Below the pieces are notes generated by a model. It saw only the letters and a list, made by a program, of their open reading frames with translations, was not told the origin of the DNA and searched no databases. Below, one piece after another: positions 37,217 through 46,344 of a stretch of DNA of 64,000 nt; within the stretch, counting starts at the first letter, position 1, and every line of letters starts with the position of its first letter. Source of the stretch: Porphyromonas endodontalis ATCC 35406 (lineage in GTDB: Bacteria; Bacteroidota; Bacteroidia; Bacteroidales; Porphyromonadaceae); NCBI RefSeq assembly GCF_000174815.1, contig NZ_ACNN01000026.1, forward strand, positions 124,001 to 188,000, read 5' to 3'. The position numbers and the translations under genes were made by a program.

Positions 37217-37224
37217 CAAACATA
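37217..37224 (-). promoter_or_regulatory. Candidate -7 box for rpiB
   Basis: The minus strand reads TATGTTTG, fitting TAnnTTTG, 100 bp before the start of rpiB. Confidence 0.35.
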
Positions 37225-37313
37225 GGGGAATGAGCCACTTCATACACCCACTAGAGGGTAGCAGCACTCATTCCCCAAGCCATTGATGGATAGGCTTAGA
37301 CCTATCTATTTGC

Positions 37314-38042
37314 TTAAATCTTGGTTACAAGATCTTCGGGTACACCATCTCCCAATGTTGTATTGAGGCGGTATCCCTTCCCATGTACGTTCTTAATTTC
37401 GAGAGAGGGGTCTTCCTTCAAGATTTTGCGTAGCTTGGTAATGTATACATCCATACTACGTGCATTGAAGTAATTGTCGTTCTCCCAAATTGTTTTAAGG
37501 GCATAGTTGCGCTCCAAAGTTTCGTTTGCAAAAGAGCAAAGGAGACTGAGAAGCTGACTTTCCTTAGTGGTGAGTTTAATCACCTTTTCACCAATTGTAA
37601 GCGTTTGCTTCTGTATGTCAAAAAAGAACTTACCCAACTGATAGTAGGGCATTATCTTAGACTCAACTCCCTTTACACGTCGCAATATAGCTTCGATGCG
37701 AGCTAATAATTCATCGAGACTGAATGGCTTTGTTACATAATCATCAGCCCCTACTTCAAAGCCATGAAGCACATCACCTTTCTCTGTTTTTGCTGTGAGG
37801 AAAATAATGGGCACCATAGTATTGATTGCACGAATGTCCCTAGCAAGAGTAAAACCATCCTTACGAGGCATCATTACATCAAGGATACAGAGGTCGTACT
37901 CTGTCTTCTCAAAGTTATGAAGCCCCTCTTCACCATCGCGAAAGAGATGCGTTTCAAATCCCTTGGTATCAAGATATTCCTTGAGTAAGAGACCTAGATT
38001 GTCATCGTCTTCGCAGAAAAAGATTTTCGTTTTTTCATTCAT
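37314..38042 (-). CDS. rprY: OmpR-family response regulator RprY
   Basis: Two-component regulator of 242 residues. The receiver domain has the acidic pocket CEDDD near the start, the phosphorylated Asp55 in LCILDVMMPRKDG, and Lys in VTKPFSLDELL. The C-terminal winged helix (about 140-235) ends in VYITKLRKIL and HGKGYRLN. The sequence and the neighbouring kinase match the RprX/RprY pair known from Bacteroides and Porphyromonas, linked to oxidative-stress and envelope responses there. It follows rprX after 66 bp. Confidence 0.92.
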   Translation of the reverse strand: MNEKTKIFFCEDDDNLGLLLKEYLDTKGFETHLFRDGEEGLHNFEKTEYDLCILDVMMPRKDGFTLARDIRAINTMVPIIFLTAKTEKGDVLHGFEVGADDYVTKPFSLDELLARIEAILRRVKGVESKIMPYYQLGKFFFDIQKQTLTIGEKVIKLTTKESQLLSLLCSFANETLERNYALKTIWENDNYFNARSMDVYITKLRKILKEDPSLEIKNVHGKGYRLNTTLGDGVPEDLVTKI

Positions 38043-38108
38043 AGCTACTTATTATTGATTGTTTCTTTTTATTCTTAATCCCTCTATAATAGAAAATCTA
38101 AAGGAGGA

Positions 38109-39701
38109 CTATTGTTCATCTAAGGGAGCGTCTTCGGTGGGCAACTCGAAGATCATGGTTGTTCCTATCCCTATCTCACTTTCTACTTTTACATGCCCTT
38201 TCATAGATTTGACTGTGGCTTTTACATAGGAAAGCCCCAATCCAAAACCTTTTACATCGTGTATATCTCCCGTATCTACTCGATAATACTGACGGAATAT
38301 ATTACGTTGGTCCTTACGCGATATGCCAATACCATTGTCTTTTATCTCAATGCGAAGCACTTTGGGCTTAGGATTTGATGTAGATAAATAAAGCCTAGGA
38401 GGCACATTGGGTTTGGAGTACTTAATGGCATTGTCCAACACATTAAATATAATGTTTTGAAAGTGCATCTTATCCACGTTGAGATAACTATTCTTCGCAC
38501 GTAAGTCCGAAGTCATTACTCCCATTTTCTCTTCGCACTTAAAGGAATAGACCGTAATAGCATCTTCGAGCAGGCTATGAGCATCAAATAAAGAGGGATT
38601 AAATCGTACTCTACTCTCATTGACAAGCGTAAACTGCAAAATCTTCTCTATCAAGAAAAAGAGCCGCTTAGTCTCGCTTTGCATTGCCCCAAGTAAACGA
38701 TGACGGCGTGCAGGATCTTTTACAAGTACGTCATCATCAAGCATCTCAGATGCTAATTTTATTGATGTTACAGGGGTCTTTAGCTCATGGGTCATGTTGT
38801 GCACAAAGTCTTTTCGCCCTCGCTCAAAACGTTGCTGGCGGACAAAGAAAACTAGAGCTACGGCAAATACTAGCAATAAGACCAGTGTAGTAAATATGGT
38901 AGCAACTGTGTAGGTATGTGTTGTGATATATCTATCATGCTCGTAAAAGACAACATCTACGAACCCCTGTCCAGAATTGCTCATTGCAATCTTATCGAAA
39001 AGGGTATGCCGTACACTATTCTCCGGAGTAGCAAGAGCGTTGTGAGAAGGACCTTTTTCATACACCAAATGGTTCTCTTTATCGTAAATACGAACTATAA
39101 AGTCTTCGTATACGCCCACACTCTCTAGCGAATATTTGAGACAAGCATCGAGATAAGAGTAAGAAATCTTGTCGAAAGAGGGATGAATATCACTCTCCAA
39201 GTCTATAATAGAACTCAGTATTACTTCGTTAAGTGCGTCTTGATGAAATAAGTAAGCATCAAGCAATCGTTTCTGAATTCCCATTGTAAACAGCGAACGA
39301 GAATCCGTTACAACGGGAGGAGGCGGTGGGAGGGTATCTTCTAAATATGCCATTGAGCGATTAGAAAAACGAGAGCGATTGGCCGAAGAATTCCATGAAA
39401 CAAGATCTTTGATACGCTTATCAAGCACAGAAGGTAATGCCCTACGCTCCTCTTCTCGACAATCCTCTTGCACCTTACAAACCATATTACGAAGGTCGAG
39501 CTGACTAGCAACAAACTGTGCCACAGCCTCTCGCTCCACCTCCTCTACAGCTTGATCTACAGCATTCTTTATATTAGAAAGAAAATACTCCTGACGCATC
39601 TCATGCATATCTCGTAGGAAACGGAACTGCATATAGAGTGATACAGCCAAAGCCAAAACAGGTAGAACGAAAAGAATTATGACCCAACGCTTCTTAAACA
39701 T
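38109..39701 (-). CDS. rprX: Sensor histidine kinase RprX
   Basis: Membrane sensor kinase of 530 residues, partner of RprY. TM1 is at about 7-27, a periplasmic sensor region follows, and TM2 is at about 265-288. The phosphoacceptor His305 lies in NMTHELKTPVTSI. The ATPase domain shows FNVLDNAIKYS (N box), IKDNGIGIS (G1) and GFGLGLSY (G2). A proline-rich stretch (PPPPPVV) sits in the sensor domain. The complete kinase is present here, unlike genomes in which RprY is an orphan. Confidence 0.92.
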   Translation of the reverse strand: MFKKRWVIILFVLPVLALAVSLYMQFRFLRDMHEMRQEYFLSNIKNAVDQAVEEVEREAVAQFVASQLDLRNMVCKVQEDCREEERRALPSVLDKRIKDLVSWNSSANRSRFSNRSMAYLEDTLPPPPPVVTDSRSLFTMGIQKRLLDAYLFHQDALNEVILSSIIDLESDIHPSFDKISYSYLDACLKYSLESVGVYEDFIVRIYDKENHLVYEKGPSHNALATPENSVRHTLFDKIAMSNSGQGFVDVVFYEHDRYITTHTYTVATIFTTLVLLLVFAVALVFFVRQQRFERGRKDFVHNMTHELKTPVTSIKLASEMLDDDVLVKDPARRHRLLGAMQSETKRLFFLIEKILQFTLVNESRVRFNPSLFDAHSLLEDAITVYSFKCEEKMGVMTSDLRAKNSYLNVDKMHFQNIIFNVLDNAIKYSKPNVPPRLYLSTSNPKPKVLRIEIKDNGIGISRKDQRNIFRQYYRVDTGDIHDVKGFGLGLSYVKATVKSMKGHVKVESEIGIGTTMIFELPTEDAPLDEQ

Positions 39702-39942
39702 ACAACCTCCTTACCTCTTTGCTCTCTCTTATGCAATACAATACATCAGGGGATAATTTCTTTTGTTATGGAACAACGCAAACCCTCCTTGCCCTCGGAA
39801 AATCTGCGAATTCGGGTACTTGAGGATACTCCCAAACGCGATAATTAGCTTTCTATTTACACCCTCTCGCATCATCTTACAAGTACAAAAATAACAATAA
39901 TCCCCTAATAGGCAAGAGGTTTAATAATATCTCTTTTAAAAA

Positions 39943-40006
39943 CCTTTCTGTCAGGCTCCAAAGAAGTCTTGAAAATAAGTAATAAAGGATATACTAGACA
40001 GAAAGG
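39943..40006. repeat. Inverted repeat, perfect 10-bp arms
   Basis: CCTTTCTGTC (39943-39952) and GACAGAAAGG (39997-40006) flank 44 bases of AT-rich sequence; a further CAGAAAGG copy occurs at 40030-40037. It lies upstream of rprX. It might be an operator, an RNA hairpin or the arms of a small element. Confidence 0.6.
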
Positions 40007-40147
40007 GGATTCCTCTCCGTAAAGAAAAACAGAAAGGCAATCAAGCCCCCCTTTATGATACCCTCAACAATTCTAATAGGCAGATAAAACTCACTTTTCC
40101 TCGCCCTGATCGTCCATACCAAGAGAGTGGGTTTCTCTCTCTCCTCT

Positions 40148-40190
40148 TAAAAAAAAAGAAGCACTCTGCAATTCTATGCAAAGTGCTTCT
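40148..40190 (-). terminator. Terminator of tRNA-Pro
   Basis: AGAAGCACT (40157-40165) and AGTGCTTCT (40182-40190) pair; on the minus strand the stem is followed by a run of ten Ts (A-run at 40149-40157 on +). It lies 12 bp after the tRNA 3' end. Confidence 0.8.
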
Positions 40191-40201
40191 TCCAACTTTT
40201 G

Positions 40202-40276
40202 TCGGGATGACTAGATTCGAACTAGCGACCCCACGCCCCCCAGACGCGTACTCTAACCGGACTGAGCTACATCCCG
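40202..40276 (-). tRNA. tRNA-Pro (anticodon GGG)
   Basis: Minus-strand cloverleaf of 75 nt. Acceptor arms CGGGATG and CATCCCG pair fully, discriminator A. D arm GCTC/GAGT, anticodon stem CGCGT/GCGTG with loop CTGGGGG giving anticodon GGG, T arm GCTAG-TTCGAAT-CTAGT. The CCA end is not encoded (CA follows the discriminator), as is usual in this phylum. A complete -33/-7 promoter lies just upstream and a strong terminator downstream, so it is a single-gene unit. Confidence 0.93.
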
Positions 40277-40287
40277 AACAACGGCTG

Positions 40288-40319
40288 CAAAGGTAGATAC
40301 TTTTTTTCTACTGACCAAA
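40288..40319 (-). promoter_or_regulatory. Promoter of tRNA-Pro, overlapping the end of aroB
   Basis: Minus strand: TTTG at 40319-40316, 20-base spacer, TACCTTTG at 40295-40288. Transcription would start about 5 bases before the tRNA. The -33 box lies inside the last codons of aroB, so the tRNA can be made independently of alaS-aroB. Confidence 0.75.
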
Positions 40320-41390
40320 CATTTCCCGATAAAAATCGAGAGATTCTTTGAGTAAGTCGTCCGTACAAGAGAGTTTCTCCATCTGACCCAGAGACTTAAA
40401 GGCAATAATAGAAACAGTATCATCCTCATTTTTTTTATCCTGATGAAGGAGAGACAGGATAGTAGGATAATGTTTACAAGAAAAAGTATAGGGAGAAAAA
40501 TATTCCCTCATAAGGGCGATAAGATCTGAGAGATAACTTTTATCAGCACCAAGCAAAACATGTGAGAGATAAAGTTCACATACGAGCCCGATAGCCACGG
40601 CCTCACCATGCCGCAGTACCCTACTTGAACTTTCTTGAGCCCGGATATGCGATAGCCCCTCCACTCCATGTCCGAGGGTATGTCCGAGGTTTAGCCATTG
40701 GCGAAGCCCCTTATCGGTAAAATCGGCCTCCACAAATTGCTCTTTGAGAGCCACACTCCTATTTATGAAGGGGAGCCAAGAGTCTATACTACCAAGAGGA
40801 TCGAATCCTTTGATTTCTTTCCATAGATCTCCCGAGGAGAGAAGTCCATATTTCACCAATTCCCAATACCCCGAGAGTATCTCCTCTTGCGGCAGGGTAG
40901 ATAGGAATTGAGGATCTATCATCACAGCTTTGGGGAGAGAAAAGGCTCCTAACAGATTCTTTACCCCGGCATAATCAACCGCCGTTTTTCCTCCGATAGA
41001 AGCATCAATCATGGCCATGAGAGTGGTAGGCACATAGACACAAGGTATACCTCTCTTATATATAGAGGCAACGAATCCCAGAAAGTCGAGCAAGGCTCCT
41101 CCTCCCACAGCTACCAATAGCGTTGAACGCGTAGCCGATCGTGCAAGAAGCCAATCAATCGTTTCTTCCACACGAGAGAGGGATTTCACTCCTTCTCCAC
41201 CAGGGATCACAAGACGGTCGCAAGGCTCTACACAAGCCCATAGGGGAGCGAGACGCTGGGCAGCCTTTACTGCGACCTCTTCATCTACAATCGCTAGACA
41301 ACGGTCAAAGTCTCCCTTTGCATAGAAAGGTAGCCACCTTTCGTTAAGCACATCTAGAGCAATGTAAGAGGGAGAGGTCGCTAATGACAT
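40308..41390 (-). CDS. aroB: 3-dehydroquinate synthase
   Basis: Second step of the shikimate pathway. The 360-residue protein shows IPGGEGVKSLSRVEE, the NAD/substrate region VPTTLMAMIDASIGGKTAVD, YWELVKYGLL with the metal-binding Glu, and LGHTLGHGVEGL with metal-binding His. Length is typical. It starts 3-4 bp after the alaS stop, so the two genes form an operon. Confidence 0.95.
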   Translation of the reverse strand: MSLATSPSYIALDVLNERWLPFYAKGDFDRCLAIVDEEVAVKAAQRLAPLWACVEPCDRLVIPGGEGVKSLSRVEETIDWLLARSATRSTLLVAVGGGALLDFLGFVASIYKRGIPCVYVPTTLMAMIDASIGGKTAVDYAGVKNLLGAFSLPKAVMIDPQFLSTLPQEEILSGYWELVKYGLLSSGDLWKEIKGFDPLGSIDSWLPFINRSVALKEQFVEADFTDKGLRQWLNLGHTLGHGVEGLSHIRAQESSSRVLRHGEAVAIGLVCELYLSHVLLGADKSYLSDLIALMREYFSPYTFSCKHYPTILSLLHQDKKNEDDTVSIIAFKSLGQMEKLSCTDDLLKESLDFYREMFGQ

Positions 41391-41393
41391 AGC

Positions 41394-44015
41394 TTATCTA
41401 GCGTGGGCATCCACCCGAGAGAGGATTAGCTCTAGAGCCTGGGGGAGCCCATTAGCGTCTTTCCCCCCTGCTGTAGCAAAGTGGGGCTGTCCGCCACCAC
41501 CACCTTGGATCAGGCGGGCAGCCTCTTTTACGAGATTGCCGGCATGGAGCCCCAAGGTAACCGCCTCCTCACTCAACATTACGGAGAGAAGCCCTCTTGC
41601 ACCCTCTGTGGTTGCTGCCACAAAAACGAAAGGCTCTTGCAACTCGCCTCGCAATTGGAAGGCTATATCCTTGATTATGTCGGCCTTTTCTTCTCCTTGC
41701 AGTACAAATAAGCGATAGCCGGAACGCTCGATGCTCGATGCCAAAAGTTCTTTTTTGAGCCTTATTGCATGGGATCGTTGCAGAGTATCAAGTTCGGATT
41801 TGAGGGCGCTCTCTTCACTGAGGAGCTTCTGCAAAGCCTTTACTACATCTGGAGTATTGTTGAGAAGAGCTTTTATCTCCTTGAGCGTATCCTCTTGTTT
41901 GTAGAGGAAAGCCTCTGCATTAGTTGCGGTAACGGCTTCGATACGACGTACTCCGGCAGCAATCGAACTTTCGGACACAATACGGAAAGCCCCAATCATA
42001 CCCGTAGAGGGGACGTGAGTACCCCCGCACAATTCGATAGAAGTGCCATACTTCATAACGCGTACTTCTTCGCCATATTTCTCTCCAAAGAGAGCCATAG
42101 CCCCCATAGCACGAGCCTCGGCAATAGGTATATTACGATGCTCTTCTCTCGGATAATCGGCACGTACTGCCTGGGTTACTAGCTCCTCTACTTGGCGAAT
42201 CTCCTCGGGGGTGAGTTTATTGTAGTGCGAGAAGTCGAAGCGCAACACCTCAGGACTCACAAAAGAGCCCTTCTGCTCTACATGCTCCCCAAGTACCATG
42301 CGAAGGGCTTGATGCAAGAGATGCGTTGCAGTGTGGTTGGCCTCTGCCATGCGACGACGCTCCTGATCGATCTCAGCACGGAAGGTTTGTCCGGGATCAT
42401 TAGGGAGTTTAGGCATGAGATGTACGGGGAGGTTATTTTCACGTTTTGTATCTACGATGGCATAACGCATGCCCTCTTCGTCTACAAGAATACCGGAGTC
42501 GCCTACCTGTCCCCCCATCTCGGCATAGAAGGGAGTAGCAGAGAGTACAACTTGATAGAAGTCTTTATTCTTTTGCTTTACGTGGCGATAGCGAAGTATA
42601 GAGCAGTCTGCCTCCGTCTGATCGTACCCAACAAAGAGAGTTTCCCCCTCTGCGAGAGTTACCCAATCGTCCGTCTCAAGTTGAGCGGCACTCCGTGCTC
42701 GAGCTTTCTGCTCTGCCATCTCACGATCAAATCCCTTTTGGTCAAGAGTCATACCATGCTCACGCAAGATCAATTCCGTCAAGTCTAGAGGGAAGCCGAA
42801 TGTATCGTATAGCACAAACGCATCGTGCCCCGAGAGTTGTCCCTTATTTCCCAACTCTTCTATTTTCTTATCAAGGAGTTTGATGCCAGCCTCCAGTGTA
42901 CGCAAGAAGCTCTCTTCCTCCTCTCGCATCACCTTTTGGATAAGCTCTCTCTGTGCTATTAGTTCGGGATAAGCCCCTCCCATAGACTCAATAAGAGTGG
43001 GCAGGAGAGCATACATAAAGGCTTCTCTACGCCCTAAGAAAGTGTATCCATAGCGTACAGCACGACGCAAAATACGACGAATAACATAACCGGCCTTGGC
43101 GTTGGAGGGGAGCTGACCATCTGTAATTGCAAATGCAATAGTGCGCACATGGTCTGCAACTACGCGCATCGCCACATCACTACTCTCCTCTTTCCCATAG
43201 GGAATACCCGAGAGCTGGGCAACGGCTCCAATCAAGGGTTGAAAGACGTCGGTATCGTAGTTAGAGCGTTTCCCCTGCATGGCCATACAAAGACGCTCAA
43301 AGCCCATACCGGTATCAATTACTTTGTGCGGAAGAAGAGATAGAGAGCCATCTGCCATACGATTATATTGCATGAATACAAGGTTCCAAATCTCTACTAC
43401 TTGGGGGTGATCTCGATTTACGAGCTCCCTACCGGATTGCTGCATACGCTCCTCGTCGCTTCGCAAATCAATATGAATTTCGCTACAAGGCCCACACGGA
43501 CCTGTCTCTCCCATCTCCCAGAAGTTATCCTTTTTATTACCATCGAGAATCCGTTCTTGGGGGAGGAAGCGTCCCCAATAGGAGGCTGCTTCGTTATCTC
43601 TCTCTGAACCATCGCTCTCAGCTCCCTCAAATATGGTAGCATATAAGCGGTCGGCAGGAATCCCCAAACGCTCGTGCAAGAACTCCCATGCCCACGAGAT
43701 AGCCTCTTCTTTGAAGTAATCACCAAAAGACCAGTTACCGAGCATCTCAAACATAGTATGATGATAGGTATCGTGCCCTACCTCCTCGAGGTCATTGTGC
43801 TTACCACTCACGCGAAGACACTTCTGAGCATCTGCAATGCGCGGATACTTTGCCTCCACATTCCCAAGGATTATATCTTTGAATTGATTCATCCCAGCAT
43901 TGGTAAACATAAGGGTAGGATCGCCCTTAACTACCATAGGGGCAGAGGGTACTATATGGTGTTGCTTCTCAGCAAAAAATGCCACAAAAGCGGCACGTAT
44001 CTCATTCGCAGTCAT
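41394..44015 (-). CDS. alaS: Alanyl-tRNA synthetase
   Basis: Charges tRNA-Ala and edits Ser and Gly mischarging. Full length at about 873 residues. The N-terminal class II core has [12 protein letters not shown] and GFERL (motif 3 region); the editing domain has [12 protein letters not shown] and [10 protein letters not shown], the four zinc-binding residues; the C-terminal region ends with [15 protein letters not shown] of the C-Ala domain. Two adjacent ATGs exist at 44018 and 44015; the second fits family N-termini (MTANEIR). Confidence 0.97.
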   Translation of the reverse strand: MTANEIRAAFVAFFAEKQHHIVPSAPMVVKGDPTLMFTNAGMNQFKDIILGNVEAKYPRIADAQKCLRVSGKHNDLEEVGHDTYHHTMFEMLGNWSFGDYFKEEAISWAWEFLHERLGIPADRLYATIFEGAESDGSERDNEAASYWGRFLPQERILDGNKKDNFWEMGETGPCGPCSEIHIDLRSDEERMQQSGRELVNRDHPQVVEIWNLVFMQYNRMADGSLSLLPHKVIDTGMGFERLCMAMQGKRSNYDTDVFQPLIGAVAQLSGIPYGKEESSDVAMRVVADHVRTIAFAITDGQLPSNAKAGYVIRRILRRAVRYGYTFLGRREAFMYALLPTLIESMGGAYPELIAQRELIQKVMREEEESFLRTLEAGIKLLDKKIEELGNKGQLSGHDAFVLYDTFGFPLDLTELILREHGMTLDQKGFDREMAEQKARARSAAQLETDDWVTLAEGETLFVGYDQTEADCSILRYRHVKQKNKDFYQVVLSATPFYAEMGGQVGDSGILVDEEGMRYAIVDTKRENNLPVHLMPKLPNDPGQTFRAEIDQERRRMAEANHTATHLLHQALRMVLGEHVEQKGSFVSPEVLRFDFSHYNKLTPEEIRQVEELVTQAVRADYPREEHRNIPIAEARAMGAMALFGEKYGEEVRVMKYGTSIELCGGTHVPSTGMIGAFRIVSESSIAAGVRRIEAVTATNAEAFLYKQEDTLKEIKALLNNTPDVVKALQKLLSEESALKSELDTLQRSHAIRLKKELLASSIERSGYRLFVLQGEEKADIIKDIAFQLRGELQEPFVFVAATTEGARGLLSVMLSEEAVTLGLHAGNLVKEAARLIQGGGGGQPHFATAGGKDANGLPQALELILSRVDAHAR

Positions 44016-44057
44016 CATATCTGTATAATATGGTTCTCTCTTTATTTCTTATGCGTG

Positions 44058-44065
44058 CAAAGGTA
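44058..44065 (-). promoter_or_regulatory. Candidate -7 box for alaS-aroB
   Basis: The minus strand reads TACCTTTG, an exact match to the common -7 form, about 45 bp before the alaS start. The -33 region is not clear. Confidence 0.55.
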
Positions 44066-44149
44066 CAAATTAGCTACTATATGGCATCTCTAGGGATAAA
44101 AAAAGCCTCCCCAAAAAGAAGAGAGACCCCATGGGTGAGTATCAAAAAG

Positions 44150-44189
44150 AGAAAGCCCTCATATCTGAAATCAGATACAAGGGCTTTCT
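44150..44189 (-). terminator. Terminator of the Ig-like lipoprotein gene
   Basis: Outer stem AGAAAGCCCT (44150-44159) with AGGGCTTTCT (44180-44189), inner stem ATCTG/CAGAT around AAAT within 44162-44177. On the minus strand a T-rich stretch follows (plus-strand AAAAAG before 44150). It starts 30 bp after the stop codon. Confidence 0.75.
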
Positions 44190-44218
44190 TACTAAATCCT
44201 TAAGAGAAAAAAGTTATT

Positions 44219-45142
44219 TCATTTTTCATAAGGGATGCTATAAGGCATACGTTTGCTAAGAGTAGTAGCAGATTTAGATTGCAATTCCGAAATTTGAAGA
44301 GTCACATGTTCATACTCTTGACCATTTCGCGCCGTCTGCTTTTTCATGAACATAAGAGCATCCAACCCACGGGCTTTATTCTCACCACCAGCAGCAGGTG
44401 TTCCATCCTTCAGTTTAGCATCAAGTTTCTGGTTATCAACAAAACCAAAGAGATCGAGAAGATTTTTCTGGGTGTCCTTCTTCCAAAAACCTAATTGATA
44501 GCCTGCTTCAGCAGAGATAAACTTGGGGCCTGACGTAGGATTATGAACAAAAGTTACACGTCCTAGCACAGATTGAACTCCGTCTTTAGCAACAAAGAGA
44601 TATGTTCGCTCCGAGTTCTTGTCATCATCATAAGCTGTAAACTCCCAATTTATAGACCCATAAGCCTTTAGCAATTCAGCTTTCCAATCCTTCATCATCT
44701 CAAACTTCTTGTCGCTAGGAATATAGATCTCTTTCCCCAGGAAATTCTTAGGATCGAAAGTTACATCTTCTCCTTTTTTCACTGTAACAGCAACTTCCAC
44801 TTTAGCTTTACCGGAAGTAAAAGTAACCTTAGCAGTACCAGCAGCCTTAGCCTCAAGAGCTGTGTTAGAAGCTGCTACAACGTTCTGATCAGAACTTGTT
44901 ACCGTGAAACCAGCGGGTTTAGCAACCACAACGAGAGCACCATCTGCTGCAGAAGCTGCATTAGTAGTAATCGCTACTTTGTCGCCAACACTCATAGTAA
45001 GAGCAGTAACATCCTTTCCTCTCTGCTTTACTGTAATGGAGTCTTCAACCTTAGGGTCTTTCCCTTTACATCCCACGGCAACCATACCTACGATTGCCAA
45101 GGCACCAAGTGCCGCAAAAAACTTTTTCATTTTCAATTTCAT
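44219..45142 (-). CDS. Lipoprotein with bacterial Ig-like domain, function unknown
   Basis: A 307-residue exported lipoprotein. The signal peptide ends in VAVGC, with Cys25 as the lipidation site. Residues about 35-125 look like a BIG2-type Ig-like domain (LTMSVGDKVAITTN, VVAASNTALEAKAAGTAKVTF, KVEVAVTVKKG). The C-terminal 180 residues (from FDPKNFLGKEIYIP) resemble nothing I recognise. It is a stand-alone gene with a strong consensus promoter and a strong terminator, which suggests an abundant product. Confidence 0.8.
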   Translation of the reverse strand: MKLKMKKFFAALGALAIVGMVAVGCKGKDPKVEDSITVKQRGKDVTALTMSVGDKVAITTNAASAADGALVVVAKPAGFTVTSSDQNVVAASNTALEAKAAGTAKVTFTSGKAKVEVAVTVKKGEDVTFDPKNFLGKEIYIPSDKKFEMMKDWKAELLKAYGSINWEFTAYDDDKNSERTYLFVAKDGVQSVLGRVTFVHNPTSGPKFISAEAGYQLGFWKKDTQKNLLDLFGFVDNQKLDAKLKDGTPAAGGENKARGLDALMFMKKQTARNGQEYEHVTLQISELQSKSATTLSKRMPYSIPYEK

Positions 45143-45481
45143 TTAGTGTTAGACATATCTAAATTGTTCATTATCTGCACGCTAGTAGGATCCTCCCGAG
45201 ATCCGGAGTTTTTGACACACAAGCCCCAAAAACCCAGCCTCTAAAAAGAGGAAGCCCAACGCCGCAAAGATAGCAATTTATTTATTCCTCACAATAGCTG
45301 AGACGAAAAGAAATCGTCGATATTCTAGTATTATGAGGCGATAAAAAAGGGAGAATAATGCAGAAAACCCACCCATCCCCCAAGAGAGAGGACGAGTGGG
45401 TATAAAAGTAGTACATTATCTATTTCTCTCTACCGTAGCCCCTTTATCCAAGAAGTCCGAGGGGGAGAGAAAGGAAGTGCT
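45143..45481. other. Gap between tsf and the lipoprotein gene
   Basis: About 340 bp. It contains the lipoprotein promoter (45265-45294) and, nearer tsf, a weak hairpin ACCCAC (45367-45372) with GTGGGT (45396-45401), a possible tsf transcript end. No further gene is seen. Confidence 0.5.
45265..45294 (-). promoter_or_regulatory. Promoter of the Ig-like lipoprotein gene
   Basis: Minus strand: TTGT at 45294-45291 with TTG at 45294-45292, a 19-base spacer, then TATCTTTG at 45272-45265. Matches the Bacteroidota -33/-7 pattern; the transcript would have a leader of about 115 bases. Confidence 0.7.
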
Positions 45482-46306
45482 TTACTCTGCGTTCAGTGTT
45501 ACGCGACGGAAAGCATTCACTGTAAGAGTCTTACTTGCTGTCTTGAGGTAAGCTTCCACATCCATCTTGCCATCACTAATAAAAGCCTGACGTAGGAGGG
45601 TATTTTCCTTGTAGTACTTCTGTAGGGCACCTTGGGCAATGCGATCGATAAGCTCGGGTTTCTTCCCTTCTTCGAGGGCTTTCTCACGAGCAATCTTTAG
45701 CTCACGCTCTACCACTTCTTGGGGAACTTCTTCCTCACGAACAGCAACGGGATTCATAGAAGCAATCTGCATAGCTGTCATACGAGCCATTTCTTGATCA
45801 ACAGCTTCGTTGAAAGCAGCAACAACAGCAAGCTTATTCCCCGGGTGGATGTAAGAAATTGTATGCTCAGCCTTTACGAATTCATAAGCTCCGAGCTCCA
45901 TCTTTTCTCCTGTAGTACCGGTGCGGTCTGTGATGTGATCGGCCACCGTGCGACCATCAGCAAGAGCAAGAGCAAGGAGTGCTTCTTTATTCTCAGGCTG
46001 CTTAGCCATTGCCACGTTGAGTATATCCTTAGTCAATTGGATATGCCCTTCGTTCTTAGCAACGAAGTCAGTTTCGCATTGAAGAGATACGATTGCTGCA
46101 AACCCAGTAGCGTGGTCTGCAAGTACGCACCCTTCGGCAGCTTCACGATCGGAACGCTTAGCAGCTACAGCCTTACCCTTAGCACGGATAATCTCCATAG
46201 CCTTGTCGAAGTCTCCATTTGTTTCTTCGAGGGCGTGCTTGCAGTCCGTAAGCCCTGCTCCACTCATCTTGCGGAGCTTTGCAATATCTTGGATTGAAAT
46301 AGCCAT
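45482..46306 (-). CDS. tsf: Elongation factor Ts
   Basis: Nucleotide exchange factor for EF-Tu. The 274-residue protein starts with a UBA-like domain (IAKLRKMSGAGLTDCKHALE), followed by the conserved DFDKAMEIIRAKG and LQCETDFVAKN. Length is normal. It follows rpsB after 38 bp, the near-universal rpsB-tsf pair. Confidence 0.97.
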   Translation of the reverse strand: MAISIQDIAKLRKMSGAGLTDCKHALEETNGDFDKAMEIIRAKGKAVAAKRSDREAAEGCVLADHATGFAAIVSLQCETDFVAKNEGHIQLTKDILNVAMAKQPENKEALLALALADGRTVADHITDRTGTTGEKMELGAYEFVKAEHTISYIHPGNKLAVVAAFNEAVDQEMARMTAMQIASMNPVAVREEEVPQEVVERELKIAREKALEEGKKPELIDRIAQGALQKYYKENTLLRQAFISDGKMDVEAYLKTASKTLTVNAFRRVTLNAE

Positions 46307-46344
46307 TTCCTTTATTTCTAGTATGTTTTCTGAAAAGAGTGTTG

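Larger units (their letters stand above)
39702..40201. other. 500-bp region between rprX and tRNA-Pro
   Basis: No convincing gene. It holds a minus-strand TATTTTTG (39893-39886) that could be the rprXY -7 box 185 bp upstream, an inverted repeat with 10-bp arms at 39943-40006, and the tRNA terminator at 40148-40190. Confidence 0.5.

Noticed and set aside
39768-39848. 26-codon frame upstream of rprX (ATG to TAG)
   Set aside because: Short, no membrane or other feature, opposite strand to rprX and no clear promoter; consistent with chance.
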